Assembly (NCBI RefSeq): GCF_030253575.1
Contig: NC_080569.1
Location: 12,159,001 to 12,223,000, forward strand
Origin: Rhododendron vialii
Lineage: Eukaryota; Streptophyta; Magnoliopsida; Ericales; Ericaceae
DNA: 64,000 nt
Direction: 5' to 3'
In this document: positions 42,985 through 55,959 of the stretch, one piece after another
How positions within the stretch are numbered: position 1 is the first letter of the stretch
Layout of the letters: each line of letters begins with the position of its first letter
Position numbers and translations under genes: made by a program
The notes under the pieces: model-generated
Told to the model about the DNA's origin: nothing
What the model saw: the letters and a program-made list of their open reading frames with translations, nothing else
Database searches by the model: none

Positions 42985-45900
42985 ATGGCGTCTCCGGCGA
43001 GGGTGGATCTTGACGGGAACCCCATCAGGCCGATCACGATATGCATGATAGGGGCGGGAGGCTTCATTGGGTCCCACCTCTGCGAGAAACTCATGGCGGA
43101 GACCCCGCACAAGGTGCTGGCCGTCGACGTGTACAGCGACAAGATCAAGCACCTCCTTGAAGGACCCGCGTCCCTCCCCTGGACCGACCGCATCCACTTC
43201 CACCGCCTCAACATCAAGAACGACTCCCGCCTCGAAGGCCTCATCAAGATGTCAGATCTGGTACCCTCTCCCCTCTCTCTCTAGAAATTGTACGCGGTTT
43301 CTTTTTGTATATGTAAGGTTTTGGATAATGTTAAAAGGGGTCCGGCTAATGTGAGTCCATTGGGCACGTGATGATACACAGAAAGAAGAACAGTTAGAAC
43401 TTGCTATTATTCAAAACCCAACGGCTTTAGTTAGCATTTTCCTTTTAAAATTGTTCGGAAATTCTTGAAAGCACTGTAAATATTGAGAAATATATGAAGG
43501 CGACGGTGGTGGTTGTGTAAAATGATTTATTTTTTAAAATTGTGGTGGCTAAAAGTTGATTCTGAAAACATTAACCAAAGAAGCCCGTTATTGATGGGAT
43601 TTATGTTGACGGTTGGTTCTTTTGGGATGTAGACTATAAATCTTGCGGCGATCTGTACTCCAGCGGATTACAATACAAGGCCTCTGGACACAATTTACAG
43701 CAACTTCATCGATGCTCTACCCGTGGTATGTGCCTTTGATTTTCTTGATGTTTAAATTCCAAAGCGTTAATGAAATGCGCGTGGCTTTAATGGTGAATTG
43801 TTGTGATTCTTGACAATTGTGTGGAGTTTTTTGATTTTGTTGTTGGCATTGGTTGAAACTGAATGTGCATTTTGATGTGAATTGGGTGTTATGTTATGTC
43901 AGGTGAAGTATTGTTCGGAAAACAACAAGCGTCTCATTCACTTCTCTACTTGTGAAGTGTATGGGAAAACAATTGGTAGCTTCCTTCCTACAGATCACCC
44001 TATGCGGCAGGTGAGGCTTCATTTTGTGCTTTGTTTTGCAAATACCATAACTTAGTTTTATGAGGTTGCTTGGTAGTTGGATCATGAACTGATTAACGTT
44101 TCACCTGGAGCTTGGAAGTCTTGTTGGTTTTCCTTGTGCAGTTTATGAACAATGGGGTTTTAAGAAAAGCGTGAACACTTGGACATGGTTGGGCGAATAC
44201 TTGATGATTTCATTATTTAGTACCAATTCACTGGTCTAGCGACTTTGACCCTGCTTATAAAGTCATGTTCACGTCGATAAGTTATAATCATTGACTTGAT
44301 TAGTGCATGTTATGATCTTATATGGGAGCCATCTGATGGCGGTCCCAAGTTTTTTTGTTCGTGTTAATATGGAATGATGATGATATTATGCATCAGGGGA
44401 AATATTCAAGTGCAGTTGCATGGATTACCATTGGAGCTAATTAGTTATTTATCTATCAGACGATCCCATTGACCGAACAAAAGATTATGAGTGTGCGCGA
44501 AAAAAGGAAGGGAAAATTATTATGGTAGTGATCACTGAGTCCTGGGACTTGAATTCTGGATATATGAGTATGACAGAGGATTATTAGATGCTGATGCTTG
44601 TTCTGTTTTATGCCATTCCGATTCTGAAATGGAAACAAAGATGCTTATTGACTTCAAGAGAGAAGCTGACTCACAGTACAAGGTCCAGAGAGAGTTATGT
44701 GCTGTAAAACAAAGTTGAACCTAGGACATTTGATAGCCTAGTAATAGTTGGAAAGTCAATGACATACTCTGCTCAACTAAAACTCGCCCCTTATGTAGCA
44801 TGTAATTTTGGATATCACGCACACATTGGCTTAACATTTGTAAGATTCCCAACTCCATAGTGCTTTATCTATATGTGAATGTCGTGTGTATGAAGTCTCA
44901 GTAGGGGACTTTGGTCAGTAGAGGTGTTTTCTGAAATTCTCGTTTTCTCATAGATGAACTGGTAAATTATGTCTGGAGAATGAGTGTTCAATACCTTAGT
45001 TTTGCATCTGTGGATATCAATTTTGTGTTGTTAACTTTTAACATTCAAGGTACTGGTAAGGGTAAGTAAGTATGTTTCTCATTTATCTTTCCAATTTTTG
45101 GAAAATAAATTGTGTAAATTGCCTCAAAAGGGGCATTATTTCATTTATCTTCTCAATTTCAGCTAATTTTTGAAATTACCACATTTATCGTGTTTTAGGA
45201 TCCTGCTTATTTTATCCTGAAAGAAGATGCTTCACCCTGCATTTTTGGCCCTATTGAGAAGCAGAGGTGGTCCTATGCTTGTGCAAAGCAATTGATCGAG
45301 AGGCTGGTCTATGGTGAATTGACTAATCTGGTGCTCTCTTTTGTTCGAAAGTTCTTTTTGGTTTCAACTTTTTGTTCACTTCTTCTTCTTTTTTTCCTTC
45401 CTGTTGGCCACAGCTGAGGGTGCGGAGAATGGTCTTGAATTTACTATTGTGAGACCTTTCAACTGGATTGGTCCTAGGATGGACTTCATACCCGGCATTG
45501 ATGGTCCCAGTGAGGGTGTTCCCAGGGTGTTGGCTTGCTTTAGTAATGTGAGTTTAATTTCTTGCATGGATTTGAAAACTACATCCTGTATCCTTCAAGT
45601 TATGTCAACGTTGCATTGATCTTGCTCTTTCTGCTGCAGAATCTTCTTAGACATGAGCCTCTCAAGCTTGTGGACGGAGGCCAATCACAGAGAACCTTTG
45701 TCTATATCAAGGATGCCATTGAGGCAGTACTGTTGACGATTGTGCGTTTGCCCCTCCTTTTATCTTGATTTCATGTTCGTGGATTCAACAAGTAGTTATT
45801 TGCTGTCATTCCCGGTTCTTGAAGTTTGCACGACGAAATCTTTGTTTTTCTTTTTTCAGGAAAATCCAGCCAGGGCCAATGGCCACATCTTCAATGTGGG

Positions 45901-46583
45901 CAACCCTAATAACGAAGTTACTGTTAGGCAACTTGCTGAAATGATGACAGAGGTGAACGAGTGTTATAGTTTTGTTTTCATGACGCCCCTGCTCTTTGTG
46001 TGTATCCTTTTTACATTACTTTTTTTTGCCTTTTGTCAGGTTTACTCGAAGGTGAGTGGGGAACCCCCTCTGGAAGTTCCCACTGTTGATGTGAGCTCCA
46101 AAGAATTCTATGGTGAAGGGTACGACGACAGTGACAAGAGGATTCCAGACATGACCATAATCAACAGACAACTTGGTATTCCCCTTCTTCCTTATTTTCA
46201 GTCTTATGATTTTCAATATTTAAATGAGGTGTTTATTCTGTTCATTGTTCATAACAAACACCACTTGTTACCCCGGGACAATTATGGTTACAACAAAAAA
46301 CAATAGTTATGGGTCATAACCACACACAACTAGGGATCATAACTAAATACCACGTTGCACCATAACCCACTGCGACATGAATTTATGTGGTCCGGCGACG
46401 TTTTAACTGATAACAACACCAGGTTGATAACATTCTGACTCGGTCTGGTTTTTGGGGTGAGTACCAGGTTGGAATCCAAAGACATCGCTGTGGGACTTGC
46501 TTGAATCCACCCTTACCTATCAACACAGGACGTATGCTGAGGCCATAAAGCAGGTCACTTCAAAACCACTCGCGTCAAGCTAG
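42985..46583 (+). CDS. AXS: UDP-D-apiose/UDP-D-xylose synthase
   Basis: Nine exons: 42985-43260, 43633-43725, 43903-44010, 45199-45313, 45414-45547, 45640-45741, 45860-45952, 46040-46175 and 46468-46583. They total 1173 bp in matching phase, giving 390 residues plus TAG. The enzyme is a cytosolic NAD-dependent short-chain dehydrogenase/reductase that turns UDP-glucuronate into UDP-apiose and UDP-xylose; apiose is needed for rhamnogalacturonan II in the wall. Visible features are the Rossmann loop GAGGFIGS (23-30), LAAICTP with Cys100, STCEVYG with Thr139, Cys140 and Glu141, and RWSYACAKQL with Arg182, Tyr185 and Lys189, followed by RPFNWIGPRMDFIPG and GNPNNEVTVRQLAEMM. The numbers agree with catalytic residues recalled for Arabidopsis AXS. 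The start follows a CT-rich leader. Intron 3 (about 1.2 kb) is the longest. All key residues are present, so the gene appears intact. Confidence 0.96.
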
Positions 46584-47125
46584 AGAAGGAAAACATTACC
46601 GTCAAAGGAGTTTCTTTTGTTAGACTGTGATAGTGGTCGGAAATTTGTCTCAAATTATTTTCCAATGAAGAACTATAGTCATATACTAGATGGATCAATC
46701 TTATATACTTCATATCTCTTTGTTATTGTCTTTCCTTTGTTCGTGGCCGGGTCAATAGTTTCAGGAATATGTGTCTGTAATATGTAACTTGACACTGGAC
46801 GGTTTAGGGAAATCATATGGGTAATATTAGATGTTAGGTAATTTCTTTGAATTTTTTTGCTACAACCACGTTAGGGGCATCATTTTCTTTCGTATGTGTG
46901 ATTCTCCTTTAAAGGAGTGCATTGTATTATTTGTTATGAGCATTCAAGCTCTTGTTTTTCCCCCTCAATTCCTCAATTAATATAGTACTTCACAACTCAC
47001 GATGGTAAAGGGTGCACTATGGCATCTGTTAGCTGGACCGTTTTATTATTTGGGGTCAACAACTTGTCCTATATTACAATCCAACATGGACTGACATGCT
47101 CTGCAAAAGCTGTATGTGTAAAGTC

Positions 47126-47232
47126 GTTTTGGGACCCACATAACCGGTGCACAATAGCGCTTGTTAGCATTTGCCATTGTTGTTTTGGGACCCACATAAC
47201 TAGTGCACAATAGCACCTGTTAGCATTTGCCA
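47126..47232. repeat. Two-copy tandem repeat, 56-bp unit
   Basis: GTTTTGGGACCCACATAAC followed by TGCACAATAGC and TGTTAGCATTTGCCATT occurs at 47126 and again at 47182 with four or five differences. Confidence 0.85.
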
Positions 47233-47467
47233 TTTACTTATTGTATGTGTGTGTTATGTGAGCGTCTGCTTGTCTGTATATGCGCTTATGGGTTGATATG
47301 TCCTAGTGCGTTGAATCGTTTACATGAGAAAAAAGGATGCTTCAAGTGATATGGCAGACTCTACCGCTTACTGTCGGTTTTGTGGGAGGAGAAAAGAAGT
47401 GAGAATCTCATTGCTGTTACACGTTTGGATGAATAAAAGACACTAGAGATAAAGCGATGGTGGATAA

Positions 47468-47704
47468 GGTCCCGTTCTCTTTCTTCCAAAATCTTTTTTT
47501 CAAAAACAAGGTAATTTCAAAATCAATTATAACGAAAATGAAAAATAAATTTTCAATTTTTTTACACTATTTAAAATATCTCAATGAGATCTATTAAACA
47601 AGATTTATATTGATAAAAAAATTATTTACGTAAACACATAATTTTTTAGCTTAAAATTATCTTCTTTTCAAAAAGAAGATTTTTCCAGAATTTGGAACAC
47701 CATC
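47468..47704. mobile_element. PIF/Harbinger-like MITE with TAA target duplication
   Basis: Starts GGTCCCGTTCTCTTTC and ends TTTGGAACACCATC, with TAA on both sides (47465-47467 and 47705-47707). The interior pairs as TTCCAAAATC/GATTTTTCCAGAA. Confidence 0.6.
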
Positions 47705-47967
47705 TAACATCCGTCCGTAATAGGGGAATATGTAACTACAAATCAAACTATATATATATATCTCATTTTATTCATTATGTCATTACAAATAATCTATGAA
47801 TCATCCTCATTTCTACCCATCCCCCCTTCTGCTACTAAAAAATTATATAGTCACACACAAACAAACTAGTGTGCGCGCGCACGCACATGCTCATAAGCCA
47901 TGTGAAGTCCATACGCATAGCAAAATTGTCTACTATCATAAGCAAATCTTCGGAGTGGCATTTCTTG

Positions 47968-48440
47968 GTCCAACAGAAACCTACGAGCTACGGGGCATTG
48001 GGTGCGGCATCCTCCAAGAAAAAACTTTCTGAAGCTTAATACGGATGGAGCCTTTAACTTGGCATTGGGTGCGGCATGCATAGGAGGCCTTCTCCGTGAT
48101 CATTTTGGCAGATGGCTTGGTGGGTTCTACAGAAATATGCCGGCAAACTCAAGCCTAATGGCAGAAATTTGGGCCTTGCGCGATGGCCTCGCTTTCGCGA
48201 AGGAAGAAAATGTGAAGAATTGGGAAACCCAAATTGATGCTTTGGGTGTGATACCCTGATTAATGAGTTATGACCACCGTATGGAAAACCATCCACTTGA
48301 TAACATTTTACTTGATTGTAGGTTCTTAATAGAGGAGTTTGAAGAGGTGTCTATCAAGCATATCTACCGTGAAACAAACCATTGTGCAGATATACTGACA
48401 AATGACGCACCGGTTTTGGTGGGAGTTCTCCAAAAAAAAA
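47968..48440 (+). pseudogene. RNase H domain remnant of a LINE-type retrotransposon
   Basis: The frame starting about 48002 reads PPRKNFLKLNTDGAFNLALG, GGLLRDHFGRWLGGFYRN, SLMAEIWALRDGLAFAKEEN and ETQIDALGVIP. A TGA at 48257-48259 interrupts it, and it resumes in the same frame with ENHPLDNILLDCRFLIEEFE and VSIKHIYRETNHCADILTN. DG, AE and ID match the acidic active-site positions of the plant RVT_3-type RNase H domain. An A-run follows at about 48431. The reverse transcriptase and endonuclease parts are missing, so this is a 5'-truncated dead copy. Confidence 0.85.
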
Positions 48441-49839
48441 AAAAGTTGCCTACTATTATCCCTCTCTCTCATCCCCTTTTTACCAGATCTCCCCTCTCGT
48501 TACATCCCAGAATGCTATATCTCCTTCATCCTGTCGGAGGATACGATTCGACTGGTCCTTCGTATTCTGGAAACTATGGTGTATAGCAAAGGGTTGGTTT
48601 CAGTCCAGTATATCCTCGCTTGGACCATGAAATTTAGGTCGGGTTGGAAAACCGGCCAATATCTCTCCTCCGAGAGTAAATTCTATCCACCATAAGTGTA
48701 AACCATGGGATTTCCACCATCGTCTGTGGGCCCTAATAGCCAAATCAACACACACAAAATCAACAAAAACAAGTTAAGAACTAATAGCCAAATCATCGCA
48801 TTAAAAACGTCTTAAGACACAACTAGATGTAAGTTTCAAAATCGATTACACTACTTTTTTTTACAGAAAAACACCAATAACTATGACATAAGTTTCAATA
48901 TAGATTGTAAACTAAAAGACTAGAACAGAAATGATAGGCATCGTGTCCTGTTGTGTCATCCGAGTTATCGGGTCGAAACGAAAAATTAAACGATTAACCT
49001 TGTCTTGTCGAATTAAATGGGTCTAACCCGAATTCGTCTCATTTAAACACGAACCCTCGTACTTAGAGTATTAGATTCAAGTCGTGCTAAAAGGTCAAAA
49101 TTCCCATCCCTAGCCAAAACAATAAAAGAACCAGCGAAGTATCAAAGACTATTTCTCTTTGTCCAATCCATGGCTAGTTAGTTGTGATTAGGTTGGAAAT
49201 ACGTCCAGTAATCAAGTGGAAGAAAAAAATTTGAAGCCATCACTCCATGCCTTCTTACGTATCATGGTTAGATTATGTACAATTTTTGTGTAGAAATGCA
49301 ATTGAATGGTAGGACGGCACACAGCCATCAATCTCACCAACTAACGGTTCAGATTAAAATTTAACTTTTTCTGGAAGAGTTTGTTTTTAATATGAACGGC
49401 TGAAAACACTTTTCGACGGCTATGATGCCGCACTATGTGCACTACATCGTTTTCTAATCTCATTTTGATAGCCAAAATAATCAAACTGAATCTAAACGAT
49501 ATAGGAGATCCAAAAAAAATCTAAACAGTACAGAAAAGCCATTGAATTCATGCTCGAAACGGAGGCGGATATCTGTTGGCAAAGTTATATTCCTATTATG
49601 AACATAAATTAATATGTTGGGCACTGCATTCGATGTAGAAAATCTAGATTCGGAAATGATTGAACCGTTGAGGTTTTGGGTGTGACTCCTTTGAGCACGA
49701 GGCTAGCTCCTGTAGAAAATTTGGCTAGAAACAAAAAAAATCCTTTGTCTATTTTAGTTCTGCAAAAATTTTGGGGGAAACGAAAATTAGAAAAAGCTGG
49801 GAGAAGAAGCGGAATGGATAAAAAAAGGCATGGAAAATT
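48441..49839. other. Spacer with hAT-like fragments, no gene
   Basis: The stretch about 48935-49113 (TCCGAGTTATCGGGTCGAAA ... TTCCCATCCCTAG) resembles the degenerate end of a non-autonomous hAT-type element. Otherwise AT-rich and non-coding. Confidence 0.4.
49820..49826 (-). terminator. Pol III terminator of tRNA-Arg
   Basis: On the minus strand a run of seven T lies 13 bases past the tRNA 3' end. A nearer TTTT at 49834-49837 may also serve. Confidence 0.7.
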
Positions 49840-49912
49840 CACGCCCGGTGGGACTCGAACCCACAATCGCCTGATTAGAAGTCAGACGCCTTATCCATTA
49901 GGCCACGGGCGC
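49840..49912 (-). tRNA. tRNA-Arg (anticodon UCU)
   Basis: 73 nt on the minus strand starting GCGCCCGTGGCCTAATGG. The acceptor stem GCGCCCG pairs with CGGGCGT (one G-U). The anticodon arm TCTGA-CTTCTAA-TCAGG gives anticodon TCT. A box TGGCCTAATGG and B box GGTTCGAGTCC are intact. There is no intron and CCA is not encoded. It decodes AGA. Confidence 0.95.
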
Positions 49913-51153
49913 CTATTTTGCTCAATTGTTTCGTAGTTAATATTTATTATATTTTACTTTACAGGGGAGTGACTTTCTGGCTCCCATTTTTACTATTCAC
50001 ACCCCTGTATAATCTCGAACAATAATATTACAACCACACACACTGCACACCTCCAGTGTGTATGGGGCCCACCACCTTTGTGAGTGTATGTGTGTGTGTG
50101 TGTAAGGCTCCGTTTGTTTCGATATAAAATATTTTTTCAGAAAACAAACTTCAAACTTTTATTTTTCGGTGTTTGGTTGACACTTGAAAATATTTTCAGA
50201 AATCAACAAAATAGTGTAGAGAGAGAGCGAGGGCTTAAACGGTAGAAATATCTGAGATTATATGAATTGAATATGGGTCAAGACTGATGATCGAGGAAAC
50301 TGAGCAGTGATAATTGCAGTAACAGGTAGTGGGTTCATTTCGGAAAATAATTTACGGAAGATTTAAAGGTAAGTTATTTTCATCCAATTGATGGCATGTA
50401 AAATATTTTTCTCATTTTTTACACAACCAAACACCGAAAAATATTTTATGTCCAAACAAACGGAACCTAAGTTTTTGTGTGTAGAATGGTACTTGAATCT
50501 TAAAAGGGGTCTATATGTTGCTCGATTAGTAAAAGATGGAAATGCAAAGTTCCCATCGTGTTTTTCTTCACATAGAGCCTTGATTCTCAATGCAAAATTG
50601 TAACGCGGGGTTAGTTTCTTTCTCAGAAGAGCCCTCTAAACGCCACACGGCACATAATTTTTTACACTTTTTTATTTCCTTAATATTATAAACTCCAAAA
50701 AAAAATAATAATAAATTCATAATGGTATCTTTCTTCCTACAAGAATGACTTCTCAAGTGATTTTATTTGATTGCTAACACAATATAGTATGCATACTCTT
50801 GATTTTCTTCCTGTTCTATCCTATTAAAATTTACAGTTGTCATGGATTACAAATCAACAAGGACCAATCTCTATGGAAAAAGGAACAAATCAACAAGCAA
50901 AATGAGATTGACTAGGCCAGCACGGGACAAATCACTCAAAATTAGTCTATGAGCGCATATTGTATTTTTCAAGGTATATGCTGAATTTTCATATTACGCC
51001 AATACTTTTTTTAAAAGTTTCTTATTTTCATTGGTTCCATGCATATCTGGCATGAGTATATTGGAAGTTTCATCATGCGCCAAAATCTTCTTATGCCAAT
51101 TAATTTTTAATTGTTTTTTTGAAACAAAATTTTTTGAGTTTTAGATTTTATTT
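49913..51153. other. Spacer between tRNA-Arg and the solo LTR
   Basis: Contains a (GT)n stretch near 50085-50102 and a PIF-like MITE (50106-50467). No gene is recognised. Confidence 0.6.
50106..50467. mobile_element. PIF/Harbinger (Tourist)-like MITE with TAA target duplication
   Basis: Starts GGCTCCGTTTGTTTCGAT and ends CCAAACAAACGGAACC. TAA flanks both ends (50103-50105 and 50468-50470). Inner blocks TTTTTCGGTGTTTGGTTG and CAACCAAACACCGAAAAA are inverted. Confidence 0.88.
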
Positions 51154-53572
51154 TGTAACGACCCGGATTTTTGACCCAATTTTTTTTTGTAATATATACA
51201 TGTATTCTTTTTAAAATTTTCCTACACACAAATTACATACATGCACAAATACAAATTCCTTCCATCTCTACTTCCTCCCTAATCCTTAAATCAAGCCAAA
51301 TTCGTCCATTCCAAATCTCATGAACCCAACCCCATTAAATTCACTTTTATCCTCTTCCACCAAAATTCTTTTATAAATATCCCACCCCATTGACCCACGA
51401 AATTTTCGTCACAATATTCCCCACGCCCCACCAGTCTAGAAGAGAGAGAAAAGTCAGAGAAAACGGAGCTTCAATCCATGGAGTTTTAGAGAGAGAAAAA
51501 GAGAGAGAAAAGTGGGTTTGTGTCCAAAAACCAACCGAAACCCAAATTGACCGTTCCAAACTTTTTTCCCAACTCCTAGCATCACCAAACGTCGTCCAAT
51601 TCGATCCCACGGTCTCCCGATCAAAGAACCCGAAGTTTTCTTCCCCAAAATTCAAGATTCGTTTTTTTTAAATCAATCCGATCCAATTCAAGGTATTATA
51701 ATCCTATCCAACCTCTTCTCTAAGTATATTAAGTGTTTATATGATTAACCCTATGTCCCGAACAGAAAAAAAAATATAGTTCAATGCGCGTTTTCTGCCG
51801 TATTCATCAATTTGATATATTTTTAAGCCCGACACTTTATTTGTAATTATTTATAAAGAAGATGACCCTTCTGATATTTATTTTACAATCTGTCTGATAT
51901 TAATATTATAAAAATTTACTGACTTGATATTATTTTCTTAAAAGTAATATCAAATTAGTATAAAACGTATTAATTATATCAGTTTAATTTATCTTGTAGA
52001 TTGAATTGGTTTTAAATGTTTCGAAACAACTTTGCGACCTTCCAAACCTCATTTTTGACCCCCGAATTATTTTTCCTAGATTTTTCACACCTCAAAGATC
52101 ATAACTTGTTAAGATCATATTTTTTTATTTAATTATCTATTTATTAAATTATTTTTTATTTAATTTACTATTTATTGTTATTTCTATAGCGTTTCCGATC
52201 AAAAATTCTTTACGACCTCATAAACCTTATTATAAATGCCCGAATAATTTTATTTAGACTCCCTATATTCTGAAGATGAAATTTTGTTAACCGTAACATA
52301 TTTTAATTTGTAAATTATTTATTATCTATTTACTTCACTTTCAGCCACTTTATTTAACGTCTTTATTTAAATTAATCCCGTGACCCTCCGAACCCAATTT
52401 TTGACACTCAACTGGTTGCATAGGACCTTTAGGACTCTTATTAAGGTCATAATAAATATTCTAATATTTTTTATCTAATTAATATATTTAATTAGTTTTT
52501 AATTAATCTATTATCTTAGAATTAATTAATAAGAGCCCATAAAATTTTTCTTTTAATTTCTTTTAAAACTCTTACTTTATTATTGACATTGTGACAATAC
52601 AAGATCAAGGGCAATGGCCCGTTCATAATAAGTTGCGTGATTACATTGTTTATTAATTGTTTTAATTATTATTGATTTGTTGTATATTGCATCGATACTT
52701 GATTTGAGTGCTAGATTAGACCCTAGAGACATGGGGTGGTATGCGAATAGAATTCACTTAGACGGTGCTAAGTAATGGATGAGTTGAAAAGTTTTATTTC
52801 TAGATTGCCTGCAAGCGTGATGTTGAGATTTGTGATGAGATTGAAACTGGCGCGTGTCCAGTGATGAATTGATAAACTGGCGTGTGTCCAGTGTTGAATT
52901 GATAAATTGGCGTGTGTCCAGCGATGATGGTGAAGTGGTATATAAGATAGGCGAACCCTAGTTGTGATTCAGGCATGATAAGCTTTCCCCTTGTTGTAGT
53001 TATTGGGATACATACTCGGTACATAACTTAGGTGTATCTGCGATAGTAAAGGGAAGTGACCTCATAGGACCGAGCATGGCTAGCGGTTGAGGGAGGAAAG
53101 ATCTTGCGGAGAGATCTTAGATTTCACATTAGGTTATGGATAGTAATGAACTGGCTTATGTGGAGAATATTTGTTTGGCTTCTTCGATTCAATATTATCT
53201 TGTTACCTGCTAATTGTAAAGTAAGAGGGGTGGTTGGGTTGGAATATTCTACTGGGTGATTTATCACTCACGGATACGTCTGTATCATGGCAAATAGTTT
53301 GCTTCGGCGATCAATTTGCCAGTGGGCGTAGGATTCAATGGAGAGGATTCAAAGATGTTACAGTTCAACACGGAAAGAATATCAGGAACGAAGATCGAGT
53401 ATGTTTCGGATTTGTATCAAGCCTAGAGTCAGCTCTGAAATTAATGTATTTTGAATCAGTAAATTTATCTTGTGACTGTAATAGCTAAACTTTATTTTGA
53501 AAAATTATATTTATTTAGCAAATTTTCTTAAAATTTTATTTTATTTTACTTCCGAAAAGTCGGGGCGTTACA
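51154..53572 (+). mobile_element. Solo LTR of a Ty3/gypsy-type retrotransposon
   Basis: It opens TGTAACGACCCGGATTTTTG and closes AAAAGTCGGGGCGTTACA, a TG...CA unit with short inverted termini. TATTT lies immediately outside on both sides (51149-51153 and 53573-53577), a perfect 5-bp duplication. The 2419-bp length and TGTAACG start fit long LTRs of chromovirus-type gypsy elements. There is no second LTR, gag or pol in the window, so it is a recombination product. Class is inferred from the ends only. Confidence 0.85.
52842..52925. repeat. Three tandem ~30-bp units inside the solo LTR
   Basis: The core ACTGGCGTGTGTCCAG followed by GATGAATTGATAA occurs three times in a row with minor changes. 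Confidence 0.85.
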
Positions 53573-54097
53573 TATTTTTTCAAGATTTATGTCCATTTGG
53601 TCGATTCTCTATAATCTTTTGGTAAAACTATTTATTTTTATTTTCTATTCTTATCAAACACTATCGAATGCTCGTGCCTGAAGCTACTGGTTCAAGCACT
53701 ACATAATTTTGCCGTAATTGACATGATCAATTAACCAATTCTTACTCTACGAATGAAATTTAACTCCATCAAAGTTCATTTTTAAGCTAGGCAAATAAAA
53801 ATGAACTTTTCTTGAAATCTAACTGCACAACTTTAATCTTAGTCATTGTCCGCACCTGACCAAACTAAGCCTGCTCCTTAAAAGAGTATCACATCAAATG
53901 CAACCTAACAAAAGTTAGATATGCATGAACCACAACATGGAAATCAAGATCACACATAATTAACCATAGAGGGAAAAGAATATAGAGAATCGACCAAATG
54001 GACAAAAATTTTGGAAAAACAAAATCTAAAACTCAAAAGAATTTGAAATCGGAAAACCTATCAGGAAAAATAAAATTTGAGCTACGATTTAATTATA

Positions 54098-54100
<3 letters not shown>

Positions 54101-54128
<28 letters not shown>
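54101..54128. repeat. (GA)n microsatellite
   Basis: About 14 GA units. Confidence 0.9.
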
Positions 54129-54132
<4 letters not shown>

Positions 54133-54225
54133 TATATAGATATTATATTAATAGGACAGTTGTCATGCATACTCTTGATTTTCTTCCGGCTCTGTTTGAT
54201 TATGTAGATATTATATTATCAGTCT

Positions 54226-54575
54226 TTATCCAGTGAGGGATTCCGCACGGTTTTACTATGCGGACCTTACTTTTCTGATCAAATTTCGATGATTCGAGTC
54301 GCTCAAAATGATCAGTAAGTGATTTGAAGGGTACCCGCGATAAATCGGCAAAAAAAATGACCGGGAAGGGCTTGATCGGAGCAGTTTTCATTGAATGGTC
54401 TAATAAAAAAACTACTCAAATCAAGTCGGTTCCGCTCAGTTTTTTTGCTGATTTCTCTCAGTTATCCTTAAAATCACGTTCTGCACATTTTGAGCGGCTC
54501 AGATCATTGAAATTTGCTCGAAAAATGAGAGGTTCGCACGGTAAAACCTTAAGGGATCCATCACTGGATAATTTG
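54226..54575. mobile_element. Foldback MITE
   Basis: The left arm TTATCCAGTGAGGGATTCC, GCACGGTTTTACTATGCGG, GAGTCGCTCAAAATGATCAG is mirrored by CTGCACATTTTGAGCGGCTC, GCACGGTAAAACC, GGATCCATCACTGGATAA. Each arm is about 120 bp and imperfect. Confidence 0.75.
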
Positions 54576-55959
54576 TGATTTTATATATATATTACAAGTT
54601 CATTGCTGTTATAAATATGTAAAGAAAAAAGAAAAATTACTTAAAAGACTCTGTAAAATTTCGAGGGAGGTACTACAAATATTTAAGCGATTCTAGACTT
54701 CTCTCTCTTCACCCACAAGTCATGTCTAGCTCCTAATTTAAGATGAAGTATGCATATATGGCTAACATTCACAACAATCTCCAATTAATTAAAAGGCATT
54801 TCTCTCTTGTAAAAATAAAACTTATAAATCTTCAACCTTGTTCGAAGTATTCGCACGCCAGAGATAAGCTTTGTCCGACTTAATTTTTTTGAAAACTTTT
54901 TGCAAATTTTAGCTGCAAGAGAAAGGAATTCATTGCCGATGAAAAAAACAGAGGAAGGAATTCAGATCTTCTGTACCCATATTTCTTTTTACCTCTACTC
55001 CTGGATATTTCCGGCTAATAGATCGATCAAGTTAACTAGAACTTTTCTATTGCTTTTAATTTTTATGTGATTTAACGACAAAAAACACACTGGAACATGG
55101 GTATACTGAAGGTTTGAGGGGAGGAGGAAGAGGAGTTTGAGGCTAATGGAATTCAATTATTCAAATCAATGGTAGTGGTCCAGAGTAGGTGGATCACCCA
55201 ATTATGGATGGGTGATAGGTGAGGTCGATTGTGATTGGTTGAAGCAGCCTTACCACACACCGTGCAATTCACAGCAAGAATGACCAAAACTATAATTCTG
55301 TGGTACCTTGGATCTGTAGTTGAGGGGTTTAATTGTTGCTTCTTTTAGATTCATTTCTTCCCTTTAGTGGCAATGTAATCATATGTGAGAGTGAGAAACC
55401 AAAAAAGGGTTCAAAAAGCAGTGCCTCTTGATTTGCTTGGTTGGCACTACTACTTAATTTTCTTTTCATAACTCATATGTCCGGACTAGATTATGTGACT
55501 AATTTTAGGGTTCAATTCCACCGCCCATTAATAGGTAAATCAATTAAATTCGGAGCAAATGTCCCGTATAAATTGACCCGAAAGAAGTTGATAGAATGCA
55601 AAAAGTTTCGATTTATTTTAACCAGGGACACTATACTATTTAACTTTCAAATAGATGCTTCCTCTATGTGAAGGGGGAAAATATGGAGTAGATGCTTCTT
55701 TTCTTGCTTTTCAATATTGATTTGACTCATTATATGATGCATGTAAGATGTCACATGAACAAGATTTACATAATCACTGTCTGTGGGTGAAGTAAAATGT
55801 TTTGTCATGATTGTTTTCGTATGTGCTCACATTTTTACCATAGGAAGAAAATTCTGAATTGGGAAAATTTTGGATCACTTCGAACTTTGAATTACGACTC
55901 AAATTGCGTATTGAGTTATGAGTTAGCGCGTAATATTTATACACCTGTCTTTGGGTAGT

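Larger units (their letters stand above)
46584..47967. other. AXS 3' flank and spacer
   Basis: Probable 3'UTR, then a two-copy 56-bp repeat (47126-47232), a PIF-like MITE (47468-47704) and a short TA run near 47750. No gene. Confidence 0.6.
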
